A program made the position numbers and the translations under genes. From NCBI RefSeq assembly GCF_021130785.1, contig NC_060213.1, forward strand, positions 131,206,001 through 131,270,000: a stretch of DNA of 64,000 bases, written 5' to 3'. Shown one piece after another: positions 1-10,678 of this stretch; the first letter of the stretch is position 1; each line of letters begins with the position of its first letter. Below the pieces are notes generated by a model. That model searched no databases. It was not told the DNA's origin and saw only the letters and a program-made list of their open reading frames with translations. The DNA is from Homalodisca vitripennis (Eukaryota; Arthropoda; Insecta; Hemiptera; Cicadellidae).

Positions 1-379
1 TTTCTGTCACGTGAAAACCTTCATGGTATAACACAAAATTGAAAACCTATTTCATGGTTGATAGTGTTGGTGGATGAAAGGTAATTTCGGTGAACAGTGA
101 ACATTGCAGTTCTAATTCTTAGCATCTCATGCCTTAGCCTTATAAAGAGATTTCACTTAAATAAACTATGTAGTTATGTATAAGAAAAGGCCATTGTTGA
201 CTAAAATACCAAACGGAAAGTTACTGGCTGGTACAGCTTGAACTTTCCAGTATAGCCTTTCCTAACCATAGCCTCTTAAGATAATAGTAGAATCTGATGG
301 TCTGCTACATAACATGCTTAAACAGACGTAACTCAGAAACTTACCACGGCCGGGAAGTTATCTACTTTCTCACGAATTA
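1..379. other. Unassigned flank
   Basis: AT-rich sequence before the first minisatellite. I see no gene, RNA or repeat signature here; the open frame that starts near the right edge simply runs into the repeat array. Confidence 0.5.
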
Positions 380-2533
380 CAACATCACTGTTTTGACACA
401 AGTGTGGAAAACCAGAATTAAAACTGAAGTGAGGAGATTGTGCCTCATAGGAGGGACACAATTACAACTGTTCTCCTGTGAGACATCAGGGCGGGGCACT
501 GCCCACAACATCACTTTTTCGACACAAGTGTGAAAAACCAGAATTAAAACTGAAGTGAGGAGATCGTGCCTCATAGGAGGGACACAATTACAACTGTTCT
601 CCTGTGAGACATCAGGGCGGGGCACTGCCCACAACATCACTTTTTCGACACAAGTGTGAAAAACCTGAATTAAAACTGAAGTGAGGAGATCGTGCCTCCT
701 AGGAGGGACACAATTACAACTGTTCTCCTGTGAGACATCAGGGCGGGGCACTGCCCACAACATCACTGTTTCGACACAAGTGTGAAAAACCTGAATTAAA
801 ACTGAAGTGAGGAGATCGTGCCTCCTAGGAGGGACACAATTACAACTGTTCTCCTGTGAGACATCAGGGCGGGGCACTGCCCACAACATCACTTTTTCGA
901 CACAAGTGTGAAAAACTGAATTAAAACTGAAGTGAGGAGATCGTGCCTCATAGGAGGGACACAATTACAACTGTTCTCCTGTGAGACATCAGGGCGGGGC
1001 ACTGCCCACAACATCACCGTTTTCGACACAAGTGTGAAAAACCTGAATTAAACTGAAGTGAGGAGATCGTGCCTCCTAGGAGGGACACAATTACAACTGT
1101 TCTCCTGTGAGACATCAGGGCGGGGCACTGCCCACAACATCACTTTTTCGACACAAGTGTGAAAAACCAGAATTAAAACTGAAGTGAGAGATCGTGCCTC
1201 CATAGGAGGGACACAATTTACAACTGTTCTCCTGTGAGACATCAGGGCGGGGGCACTGCCCACAACATCACCTTTTTCGACACAAGTGTGAAAAACCAGA
1301 ATTAAAACTGAAGTGAGGAGATCGTGCCTCCTAGGAGGGACACAAATTTACAACTGTTCTCCTGTGAGACATCAGGGCGGCGGCACTGCCCACAACATCA
1401 CTGTTTCGACACAAGTGTGAAAAACCTGAATTAAAACTGAAGTGAGGAGATCGTGCCTCATAGGAGGGACACAATTACAACTGTTCTCCTGTGAGACATC
1501 AGGGCGGCCACTGCCCACAACATCACTTTTTCGACACAAGTGTGAAAAACCTGAATTTAAACTGAAGTGAGGAGATCGTGCCTCATAGGCGGGACACAAT
1601 TACAACTGTTCTCCTGTGAGACATCAGGGCGGGGCACTGCCCACAACATCACCGTTTCGACACAAGTGTGAAAAACTCGAATTAAAACTGAAGTGAGGAG
1701 ATCGTGCCTCCTAGGTGGGGACACAATTTACAAACTGTTTCTCCTGTGAGACATCAGGGCGGGGCACTGCCCACAACATCACTTTTTCGAACAAGTGTGA
1801 AAAACCAGAATAAAACTGAAGTGAGGAGATCGTGCCTCCCATAGGAAGGGACACAATTACAACTGTTCTCCTGTGAGACATCAGGGCGGGGCACTGCCCA
1901 ACATCACCGTTTCGACACAAGTGTGAAAAACCTGAATTAAAACTGAAGTGAGGAGATCGTGCCTCCTAGGAGGGACACAATTACAACTGTTCTCACTGTG
2001 AGACATCAGGGGCGGGGCACTGCCCACAACATCACTGTTTCGACACAAGTGTGAAAAACCTGAATTAAAACTGAAGTGAGGAGATCGTGCCTCATAGGTG
2101 GGACACAATTACAACTGTTCTCCTGTGAGACATCAGGGCGGGGCACTGCCCACAACATCACTTTTCGACACAAGTGTGGAAAAACCTGAATTAAAACTGA
2201 AGTGAGGAGATCGTGCCTCCTAGGAGGGACACAATTACAACTGTTCTCCTGTGAGACTCAGGGCGGGGCACTGCCCACAACATCACTTTTTCGACACAAG
2301 TGTGAAAAAACCAGAATTAAAACTGAAGTGAGGTGAATCGTGCCTCATAGGAGGGACACAATTACAACTGTTCTCCTGTGAGACATCAGGACGGGGGCAC
2401 TGCCCACAACATCACCGTTTCGACACAAGTGTGAAAAACCTGAATTAAAACTGAAGTGAGGAGATCGTGCCTCCTAGGAGGGACACAATTACAACTGTTC
2501 TCCTGTGAGACATCAGGGCGGGGCACTGCCCAC
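380..2533. repeat. 126-bp minisatellite, about 17 copies
   Basis: Successive occurrences of GACACAAGTGTG at 395, 521, 647 and 773 give a 126-bp period. Each unit carries a perfect 12-bp palindrome in many copies (CCTCCTAGGAGG) and the short inverted motif ACACAAGTGTG. Because 126 is divisible by three, the minus strand reads open through several units as a 42-residue repeat (core VSQENSCNCVPP), but one-base gains and losses break this frame in most of the array. I see no start context, splice sites or flanking exons that would make it a gene. Many differences between units are single-base length changes in short homopolymers, which could be real drift or residual long-read error. Confidence 0.95.
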
Positions 2534-4228
2534 TGCCTTGACAGTGTAGATGGATGGGAGTGACACGCAACAGGTAACGCTTTAATTAGAGACCACCCTC
2601 GCCTGTTCTGGGGGTGGGGGTGGAAACGGAATAAAAAAACTCCCAGAAAGGTAAAAAATTGCTCATATGGTGAATTCATTGCACATTCCATTCTTTTATT
2701 TATCATTTTGCACTGTCATAAGTCTCAACATTCATCCCTGTTGTTACAAACACTGTTGACTTTTAACGCCAGTTATGAATTAATTTGTGATCGTTAAAAA
2801 CAAAATATTCGGTTATCAATTCTTTTCCAACAAGTTTACAGAAAAAGTCTCTCAACAACGACTTGGAAGGATTGTTCCTGGAAACGGAAAGATTCTCGAT
2901 TTCGAGCTCATGCACATACTTGTCTTCCTTACGAAATAGAAGGTTCACTACTCAGCACTCAGGAAATGACTCATCACTATATTTTACTCCGGAGCCTGGA
3001 AATCCAAGAGGGGCGAATTATGATTATGAAATTTACTGCTCAAGATCGAATATTAAAAATACTGCTTGCTCTTAAAAAGCTCCCTCCGGATAAATTTGAA
3101 GGGATAACGACGAAATTTGGCAAAATAAATACCACATCACTACTAATCTTGTGGGGAGCGGAAAATTTGTTGAGACATTCGGTCTTGAAAACTAATGGAC
3201 TTTGGAAATTCCGGCATGGATGGCAGTCACATTGGTTGCGAAAATTTCCACTCCTCGCAAGATCGCAAGATCAAAATCTAATCAAAACTTTTGAATGGAT
3301 ACGATCACAGACTAACAGGTGCACTTGAAGAATAAACCCAAATTGGTAATTTCGTGAAGCGAATTCTGGTAGCAAACACTGAAATAGATCAGGGTGGCAC
3401 TATAACCGAAAGGAGGGAGTGAATACGAGCTAAATGTTTGTAAATGTATTTGATTCAAGCCAAACATAAACTGAATCAACAGTACCATCACTGAATCAAG
3501 AGTCTTCACGTAAGATACCACCCAATCTGGAATCTCTCTTACCCATTTGTAAATGCGAGACATTTTCAACAGAAATTGTACTTCAATGCGTGTTTTATAT
3601 GTACAACTGCATCCAAGCAAATGCCATCATTAGACCTGTAACAGTTACAGCAGTACTATGAAATTTATGTGGAGCACAAACCACGTGGACTTCGGTCTTT
3701 GTTGCATCTGTAGGCTGCTTAACTCATTTCCAACGCTAAATCAGTTCCTTTTCACACGCAAACGTGATGCGGACATCTTTGTAGGAATTTCTCCCCTCAA
3801 AGGAACCGCAATTGCAACACAATCTGGTCTGAAAACAGAACAAATACAAGCTCCAAGAGCACTGCCCGACCATCGATTATCACCACAACCGAATGAAGAC
3901 ACCCGGTGTCGGCGACCCGAACACGGGAAACCCTCTAATGGAGGTTTGACGATGACGAATGTTCTGTTATTGTGACACACTCCCCACGGAACCGGTTTAA
4001 TTACGGATGAAAACCGGTATAAAGTGGTGGGTGAGCCTATTAGTGACGAAATCGTGACTCACGGGACAGCGTTTCGCAACTTAGTAAACACGAGCTGAAT
4101 GTAATTTGACAGAAGTGACGTGATATTTACTGGCGATGGAAATATATTTAGTAACACGGTGTGGCAGCGACAGAATTTAATTAACAGAACGTTTTATTTT
4201 CTATACCTCCAATGAATTCCCAATAGCG
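2534..4228. other. Unassigned intergenic stretch
   Basis: Mostly unique sequence. A 120-residue plus-strand frame (2966-3328) and a 105-residue frame (3658-3975) are open, but neither shows a domain, membrane segment or conserved motif that I recognise, and neither has convincing splice signals. A short G-rich run lies near 2608-2622. No RNA gene seen. Confidence 0.4.
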
Positions 4229-4400
4229 TAGTGTGGTGGGTACAGCGGTTATCGCAAGATAACCGGATAAAGCGACGTCGAGCGTGGCTGCTGCTTGGAT
4301 GGGTGACTGCTGAGCGGTCCTGTCCTTGCAAGCAGCCCGCCTACCCGGCCATTGGTGGTGGTTAGGAAGTCAGGTTTTTCGTCCCCAGGGTAAGTGTTAA
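4229..4400 (+). mobile_element. 5S rRNA-derived SINE-like element
   Basis: Bases 4268-4310 read AGCGACGTCGAGCGTGGCTG then CTGCTTGGATGGGTGACTGC. This closely follows the internal promoter half of eukaryotic 5S rRNA (A box, then the C box TTGGATGGGTGACC). The 5' third of 5S rRNA is missing and the 3' part diverges into unrelated sequence, so it is not a working 5S gene. A 5S-derived (SINE3-type) retroposon or a conserved internal promoter segment is the best reading. Boundaries are approximate and no target duplication was identified. Confidence 0.65.
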
Positions 4401-4627
4401 AAAATGTTTAGTTTACTTCACTTTAATAGAAATTAAAGGTTTGTTTTTATCAATAAGCCACTAGGACAAATACAATCTTATTGTTTCAACATTACTAAGA
4501 ACCACATTCCTGTTCGCCTTTCCCGTCTCTAAGTTTGTTATACACTTGGTTAGTAATTGGTTACGTCACCATGATACGTGAGATAATGAGATCAATGTTC
4601 TACACACTAACAGTATCATTCTAAAGT

Positions 4628-4695
4628 AGGTAAGAGTACATAAGAGGCTTCGCTAAGATTGCATGCAAAATTTCAAATCATACAGTACAAAAATG
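4628..4695 (+). repeat. Dispersed repeat R1, left part (split by MITE)
   Basis: Contains GCTTCGCTAAGATTGCATGC and AAAATTTCAAAT, matching the start of a related copy near 31780 (GCTTCGCTGAAGTTGC, AGAATTTCAAATTTACAG). The match stops at the MITE and resumes beyond it at 5077, so this is one older repeat copy interrupted by the insertion. Confidence 0.7.
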
Positions 4696-5076
4696 GGGTC
4701 TTTTTCGTTTAAGGGCCAGCACCTTACAAACATACTATACCTGACTGACAGTGCATTTAATCGGTTTTTTTGTGTGTTATTAGTTCGTAGGGCAGAAGTC
4801 CAGGTACTACTTCTAGTATAAACTCGTCTTATCTTATCAGTGATAAACGCGCGCCGCTTATATTTTGCCTGTGAGTTATTCTTAGTTTTTCTTGTTCAAT
4901 AAAGCGTGGTGAGTTGATCTGGGCTTGGACTTTGCAAGCTCGAGTTATTTTTTTTTTCTAAAAGAGCAAGCAGCGCAAAGCGCTACGTAGCGGGCAAGCA
5001 TCGCGTGATCTGAGTTTTGAATAGGCAAGCTAGGGTCTTTTGTGCTGGCCCTTAAACGAAAAAGACCCCAAAAATG
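4688..5076 (+). mobile_element. hAT-type MITE, copy 1, with 8-bp target duplication
   Basis: The element occupies 4696-5068 (373 bp). It begins GGGTCTTTTTCGTTTAAGGG and ends with the exact inverse, giving terminal inverted repeats of about 27 bp that continue through GGGCCAGCAC. It is flanked by an exact 8-bp direct repeat CAAAAATG at 4688-4695 and 5069-5076; 8-bp duplications are the mark of the hAT superfamily. There is no open frame of note, so it would need a transposase supplied in trans. A second copy in opposite orientation lies at 45592-45976 and a 95-bp fragment at 36830-36925. A subterminal GC-rich inverted motif (AGCAGCGCAAAGCGCT) lies near 4969-4984. Confidence 0.92.
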
Positions 5077-5290
5077 TTTACATCCACCCCGCAGATAAGA
5101 GACATATTGTGTTAGCCTACTGAGTGACAGGCTTCAATGACGCTCAGCCAAATTCCACGCTTGGACATGAACCTACATAGAACCCATCCTTGTCTATGTG
5201 AAATGAAGCTTCATGCAAATCCAAAGTGCACAGATGCAATTTTCGAGATATATTGCCACATGATCCATTCACATTTTTGTGTTCAATAAG
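5077..5290 (+). repeat. Dispersed repeat R1, right part
   Basis: Continues the repeat interrupted by the MITE. It contains GCCTACTGAGTGACAGGCTT, ACGCTCAGCCAAATTC, TTCATGCAAA and a TTTTCGAGATAT stretch. The same ordered motifs occur at 31770-32060 and, condensed, in every unit of the 148-bp array at 32269-33893. Family not identified; no coding potential seen. Confidence 0.7.
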
Positions 5291-5569
5291 TTTTTATAGC
5301 AGTGTTCAATTGCAAGTTCCGGTAAGCAGGCGATGGTACTAAAACGTAGGAGTGCGCTGAAGCCAAATATTGTCAAGAATTTCTAATGCTGACTCCAGTC
5401 TATGATATTTTCTTTTTACCGCATGAATAAGAGTGTTTCTTAAAGCTCAGCCAATTAATGAATAAATCATAAAAGGTTAGATATGCTAGATCCGGCTGTA
5501 TTGTCCTCCATTTCAGCCTTTATCCTATGTTTGCTAAACCACAAAATATGATTTTCAATGAATATTGAA

Positions 5570-5626
5570 CCTCAAAAGGTACTTGCTCCGCCGGGACTCG
5601 AACCAAGGTCTCTCACTTGGCGGGCG
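5570..5626 (-). mobile_element. tRNA-derived SINE fragment
   Basis: On the minus strand the segment reads AGAGACCTTGGTTCGAGTCC then CGGCGGAG, a perfect tRNA B box (GGTTCGAGTCC) with a T-arm. The upstream half is replaced by an AT microsatellite and a non-tRNA body follows downstream, so this is a SINE remnant and not a tRNA gene. Confidence 0.6.
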
Positions 5627-5651
5627 ATATATATATATATATATATATATA
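5627..5651. repeat. (AT)n microsatellite
   Basis: About 25 bp of pure alternating AT, directly abutting the tRNA-like SINE fragment. Confidence 0.95.
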
Positions 5652-8440
5652 GACAGAAAACAAGATAACGAGAAAAATGATAACAAACAAGTAAAATACA
5701 CTGGAAATGTCGCAGAGTAATGCTTAGTTTGAATCTAAGATGTTGCTTTATTTTTTCTCATCTCAATGACTAGGTTCCAAGAATTAGATCAACTGTGGGG
5801 AAGTTTATCTTCTGTCGTCTGTCCTTCTGTTGGCAGAGAGCGAGTGGTCAACCGACAATGATAACGTTTCCGCTCGATTAGATAACACTGCATAATTTGT
5901 AACATCAGAGACCGCAGACTGGTATAATTACAGCAGCCTGCATTATGGCATTACTCTGAGCATGGATCAGGCTTTCAATATAATTATGTCCTCGCAAGTC
6001 ATTGCTACATTTCCGCTGCAAACTCTATAAATACGGTGACAGTAGATTGAGTCCTGGGACTCTGTGATAAGTTGATCTTTCCTGGAATTGATTTTATTGT
6101 CCATTCTTGTGGCTCCTTCCAAGTACCTGTTTTATACCCAAATAACCAACAAATCAATACTATCAATAGGTAATTAAACTCGTTTCCATTACGTGGAAAG
6201 TATTTTTTTAGCTTTATCTACTGCATATACAGTGTGGGATAGAGTCGGTAGTCATCTTTCTGTTCATCCTTCTACAATATTACAATTCAAGCCCCATATA
6301 AAATGGTAGGAATATACTCGACCATCCTACACAGTTTTGATGGCCGGCAGTCAAACAAAATACACTATTATCAATCAGTCACTAATTATATGACACTGAG
6401 AATAGGTATTCGGCCTCTGTAGTGCCATCACTTGATTTGTTTACAAACTACTGTGGACAATCTTAAACCTTACTTATTAACATAAAATTAAGCAACCAAA
6501 ACATAATTATTAGAAAAATTATACACACTTCTTATCAAATACTGATACTTTCGTAGTTTATTTATTTTATTGTAACCCATGAAACCTAAATTTCCCTATA
6601 CTCTATAAGTACAACATTATCAGTACTCACATATATCAGAGATATTTTATTCAATTATGTCTGTTATTGTTTGGTTTCCTCAGAGTTCATCAGCCATTTT
6701 CAGCCATAATTTTAAATGTTTTATTAGATTTACACTTTTTATCAATTGGTAACATATTAAAATACTTTAGGCCTAAAAAACAAAAGATTTAAAAAAAGAT
6801 TGTTTTAACTTTTGGTCTTATAACTGCTTTGTTTTTTACGTTCCGCGTCATGTACGAATGCTTATATAAATGTTCTGTTCCATTGTTGCCACTTCTTTTG
6901 AAAAATAAATGAGTAATACTTTATAAATAAATAAATGTTGGAGTGGTAAAATATTCAGCCTTTGATAACGATAGTTGCGTCATAAAGAGAGGTATTCTCG
7001 TGTAGTAGAATTCTAACTTTCCCTTGCATTTACATTTTTTTGTGAAAAATAGAACAACCTTTTTTTCAAATCCATCAACCCATTATTATAATCTTATAAA
7101 CAGAAAACATATTTTATATTCCCGCTCATTCGATTTAGTTTTTTAAATACATTGTTACAATGTTATTATTCTTTTAAAAAGACCTCCTGATATTATGAGG
7201 TCAGAATTATGCAATATCAAAATTTTAAAACAACTAGTTGTTATCATTACAACGTGCGTGAATTGTTTATTGTTTGGTAGTCATTGACCTTTATTTTATT
7301 TGTTACCTCACTAGTTGTTTTAATATTATTATTATTTTATGATAATTCTATATTGTGACCCAGCCAGGGCAATTTTGATTTTTAATCTGGCTCACTAAAG
7401 AACTTACGATTTATGACTTGTAAAGGGTGATTAAAAATATTTATAGCATACGGTCATATTTTAAGCATACGTGAACGAAAATTTGGGAAATATTTATAGA
7501 GAGTGGAATTTACTTTTTGGTTATTCATTAATTTAAGGAGCTGTAGAATAATTTAGTGGGTTCCCACGATGAGAACTTTGGTTTATAATATAACTTTGGA
7601 AGATACTACACATTTCGTATTTTATGATTTTTTAGATATTAAACGTAAACATAAATATTTGTTACATTTAATTAATTTTACTAAACCCGTTTTACGATGA
7701 GGAAAATTTTTGAATAAAAGTGAAATATTTATAAACCCTTTTAAAATAAAATATTTCAACATTATTTATTAAGAATTGCGAACACCCAGAGGAAACCTCG
7801 ACACTTAATATTCACAACTTCCATGAGTATTAAATGTTTACAGCGACTATTTATAACGTATCATGTATCATTAGAATAATTGTAACGTTCGTTTTTTTAT
7901 TTCTTTTTTTTCCGAACTTTGAAGTAAGACTTATAAATCGTTTTATTGTATAAAATTGAATCTTTACATTTTAGTTCCTAGAAAACTAATAAAAATAGTA
8001 CAACTGGTATTTTGCGTCTAAACGCAATACTTAACAGATGGTACCTTTCTTAATGGTGTATCTGATATATCAGTGGTGCCAACATACTTTCAAGGGACTC
8101 TTTGATATGCAACGTAATACACCCAATTGTTAGAATTATTTTCTCATATTTCAATTTTTGTACATTTTTGTTAAAAAAATGGACGGAAATGTAGGCTTTT
8201 TCCAGAGTTTGATGTACAACTAAGAATTAGTCATAGAGTAAAAATAAACAGTTTTCTTTTACAGTGTTGCTTTAATAGCAGAATATAATTACTAAACATT
8301 TCCCGCACCATCTCTACTATTCAAATGATGCTCATGGCCATCAACAATCACATGTACAGTTAGTTACAACTATCGCCGCGGAGGTCTGTTATATGCTTAA
8401 TGTCAACCTTTTAATTACAAGATCTCCTTGAACCTCGGCC
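5652..8440. other. Unassigned AT-rich stretch
   Basis: 2.8 kb of AT-rich sequence with no open frame above 60 codons and no recognisable RNA or repeat structure. Around 7361-7410 a short imperfect hairpin (AGCCAG...CTGGCT) is followed by CACTAAAG; a similar hairpin plus the same CACTAAAG lies at 46390-46420. Confidence 0.45.
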
Positions 8441-8442
8441 CG

Positions 8443-8609
8443 TCATGACGTCCTCTCTTCCTCCTCAGTTGGGTCAGGCCGTAATACCTCACTTTCCATC
8501 TCGTCCTCCTTGAAGCCAGTCAGGATCCTCTTCCTTTAACAGCACTACATTCCCTCTTCTCTGTGTAATCACCTCGCCATCTGACAGAGTCGCTGATTTA
8601 TCCTCAGCC
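8443..8609 (-). pseudogene. Possible decayed coding fragment
   Basis: GC-richer than its surroundings. One minus-strand frame reads LSDGEVITQRRGNVVLLKEE and then stops. An overlapping frame continues with an acidic tail (TGFKEDEMESEVLRPDPTEE) to a TGA. The change of frame would be explained by a small indel within a formerly coding exon. I do not recognise the protein family, there are no clear splice sites, and chance is not excluded. Confidence 0.2.
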
Positions 8610-8969
8610 TTACATATTCAATGTTCTTGAGCCTCTGGATATATTTTAATACTTTTATCTTCGTCTTTATGAGTTGGATATTGCCATTGCGAGATTAGTC
8701 GTGGCGGAATGTTTAAATTATACAGGGTTCAGTTAATAAAATCCTGTAGATTTTGTGGAAATTTCCAAATTGTATAATACTACAATTTACGACTCTAGGT
8801 ATAAGAGCATCCACGAGCAGTAGTTTATTAGGAAATAAACACATTTATAATTGATTCGAAACATGTTAATCAAACCAATCGAAAATGGTATTTGACTCAT
8901 TAAATATTTTTGAAGCTGGAATTTTTGGAACACAAGAAAAATTGTATTAAAATATTGTAAATGTTCTGT

Positions 8970-9050
8970 ATAAATTATGAGGTTGAGTGGTAGACAGGGT
9001 TTAATAGCCCTAACTCCGCCTCTTTAATAAAGGCATTTTTCATTCATTCA
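8970..9050 (+). mobile_element. LINE-like 3' tail, copy 1
   Basis: Reads TATGAGGTTGAGTGG...AACTCCGCCTCTTTAATAAA followed by GGCATTTTTCATTCATTCA. A diverged copy occurs at 52535-52612 in the same order (AGGTTAAGTGG, CTAACTTCGCTTCTAATAAA, GACATTTTTCATTTA). The AATAAA next to a short simple tail suggests the 3' end of a 5'-truncated non-LTR retrotransposon. No coding part is attached, so the clade is unknown. Confidence 0.5.
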
Positions 9051-9630
9051 TAATTGGGTCAAATACCTTAAAAATGGGTAGTCTCGCAAGAATCTGCTGA
9101 TTAATGCTACGAAATAAAATGTTACAATATCATGTATGAAAATCATATATTTGGACCATTTTTGTTAATTGAGTGAACTCTAACAATGAATAGTAATTAA
9201 TACATTAGTTTTCCAATTGAAGTTATTATTGGCTATTGATGATTGTGAGAAAACCTTTAATGATGTATTTTTATTTTTATTTTATTCTCATTTGAAGATA
9301 ATTCGTCTTTTACATCGACAATCAAGTATTGATTCATCAGGGCCGAACCAGACGCAAGTGTTGAGGTATTCCTTGTTAAAGATTGGTATTTGCAACATGT
9401 ATTTTTTATTGCTGTTTCTTCGCAGGAACTATTATTGACTTTTCCGCTTAAATACGCGATATAAATAAACACGATCGAGATTGTTAAATCAAAAGTAAGG
9501 TTATTATTTTCAAAGTGATGGACACAGTTTCTTCGAAATTTTAATGCACGATATTACAAGTTTAGCCTATAATAGCGTTACAGTTATTTGATTGAGCTAT
9601 CTCGTCCGTCGACGCTGTCCCTTTAAAATA
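9051..9630. other. Unassigned stretch
   Basis: AT-rich. The 73-residue plus-strand frame near 9217-9438 is hydrophobic but low in complexity and shows no known motif; I do not support it as a gene. Confidence 0.4.
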
Positions 9631-9640
9631 TATTTGTGGC

Positions 9641-9659
9641 GGGGCCCGGTCCGGGCCCC
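9641..9659. other. GC-only hairpin
   Basis: Nine-base arms GGGGCCCGG / CCGGGCCCC around a single T form a perfect inverted repeat within a short GC-rich island (about 9635-9675). Its role is unknown; it might be a transposon terminus or a structured site. Confidence 0.6.
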
Positions 9660-9891
9660 CTGAGAGCGCAGGCCCCAGTGAAATTGTCCGAAAAAACCGG
9701 TCTGAGTACGGGTTTTCAACTAGTTTTATCCTATCCATCCGTTTTCTAAATAGACGATAGCCGGCGAAGCAGTAATAACATCCACACTGGTGTTCGTTCC
9801 ATCGAGGTTTTTTTATTTATGGAAGAGCCGGCCATAATGGCAACTATTTTGTTTGTAGCCTCCTAAGAATAATAGATGACTAGGAGTGCCG

Positions 9892-10030
9892 ATGCCGAGT
9901 GGTCTAGTGCGTTGGACTTTGGATCTAAGTTGGAGATAGGGCAAGTTAAAATCCTGTCTTTGACCGTTGTACTTTTTATCAGTACCATCGACCCTGTGCT
10001 ATATTAACTCTCCCCCTTTTTCTGTTTGAG
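9892..10030 (+). mobile_element. tRNA-derived SINE
   Basis: Begins GCCGAGTGGTCTAGTGCGTT, a good tRNA A-box and D-arm. An anticodon-arm-like GGACTTTGGATCT follows, then a degraded B box (GGCAAGTTAAAATCCTGTC, where GGTTCAAATCC is expected). A non-tRNA body follows. The head resembles class II tRNAs (Leu/Ser type) or tRNA-Gln in its anticodon arm. B-box decay and lack of a proper acceptor stem rule out a functional tRNA gene. Confidence 0.65.
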
Positions 10031-10438
10031 AAGATACAATCTGGGGATTTAGATCGATTAAACAGTTATACTTTCCGAGATCTTTAGATCTGTGTGGCCA
10101 CATTAATTTTTGAAGGGATTCGCCAATTGTGCAGTTCTCCTCTCCGCTCCGAAAATATCTGCTTAATTAATTATTATAATGTAGTTTGAGTAAGGATTCT
10201 AGTAATTCCTGCTCAACTTACTGTAGCACCATCTCGCGAGCTGTCCATTTTAATTTGGTAAATACATTGGACCTAGCGTTTAGAATGACTCCGGACCCAC
10301 CATTGCTCGCTAGACGAGCGTGCCACATGCAAGGTCAAGGTAGTTACTCAGCCAGTAGCAGCGTCAGGTTCATTCTTGCACGGCTGTTATCTCGAGATAA
10401 CCGCTACACGCACAGATAAGACCACTGGCAGCACTGAT
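10031..10438. other. Unassigned left flank of the Harbinger element
   Basis: No recognisable gene. The 77-residue frame at 10186-10419 has no motif I know. Confidence 0.4.
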
Positions 10439-10678
10439 TAGCTATGTTTACACTTGTGCGATTTTGCGTGCGTTTGAGGCATGCTGCACAGCGCATGCGC
10501 TAGCGCACGTGACGCATGCGGAGGAAGAATGCTCGTTTTCCGGGAAAACAGTCTTCTTTCTGAATCGCATGCTGCAAAGCAAGCAGTTCCATAATTTTGG
10601 ATATTCGTGCGTCAAACCGTGCTGCATATATTTATTATTACAGTTGTTATTTGTTAGTTTTGTTTATATATTACAGTG

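Noticed and set aside
377..964. 195-residue minus-strand frame across the 126-bp array
   Set aside because: It is the translated repeat; the period is a multiple of three, and the frame is lost by indels elsewhere in the array. No start or splice context.
2966..3328. 120-residue plus-strand frame
   Set aside because: Longest unexplained frame in the area, but no domain, no conserved motif and no splice or promoter support; kept as unassigned.
3658..3975. 105-residue plus-strand frame with an overlapping minus frame
   Set aside because: No recognisable motif; both strands are open, as expected from composition.
4263..4350. Functional 5S rRNA gene
   Set aside because: Only the internal promoter half is 5S-like; the 5' third and the 3' stem partner are missing.
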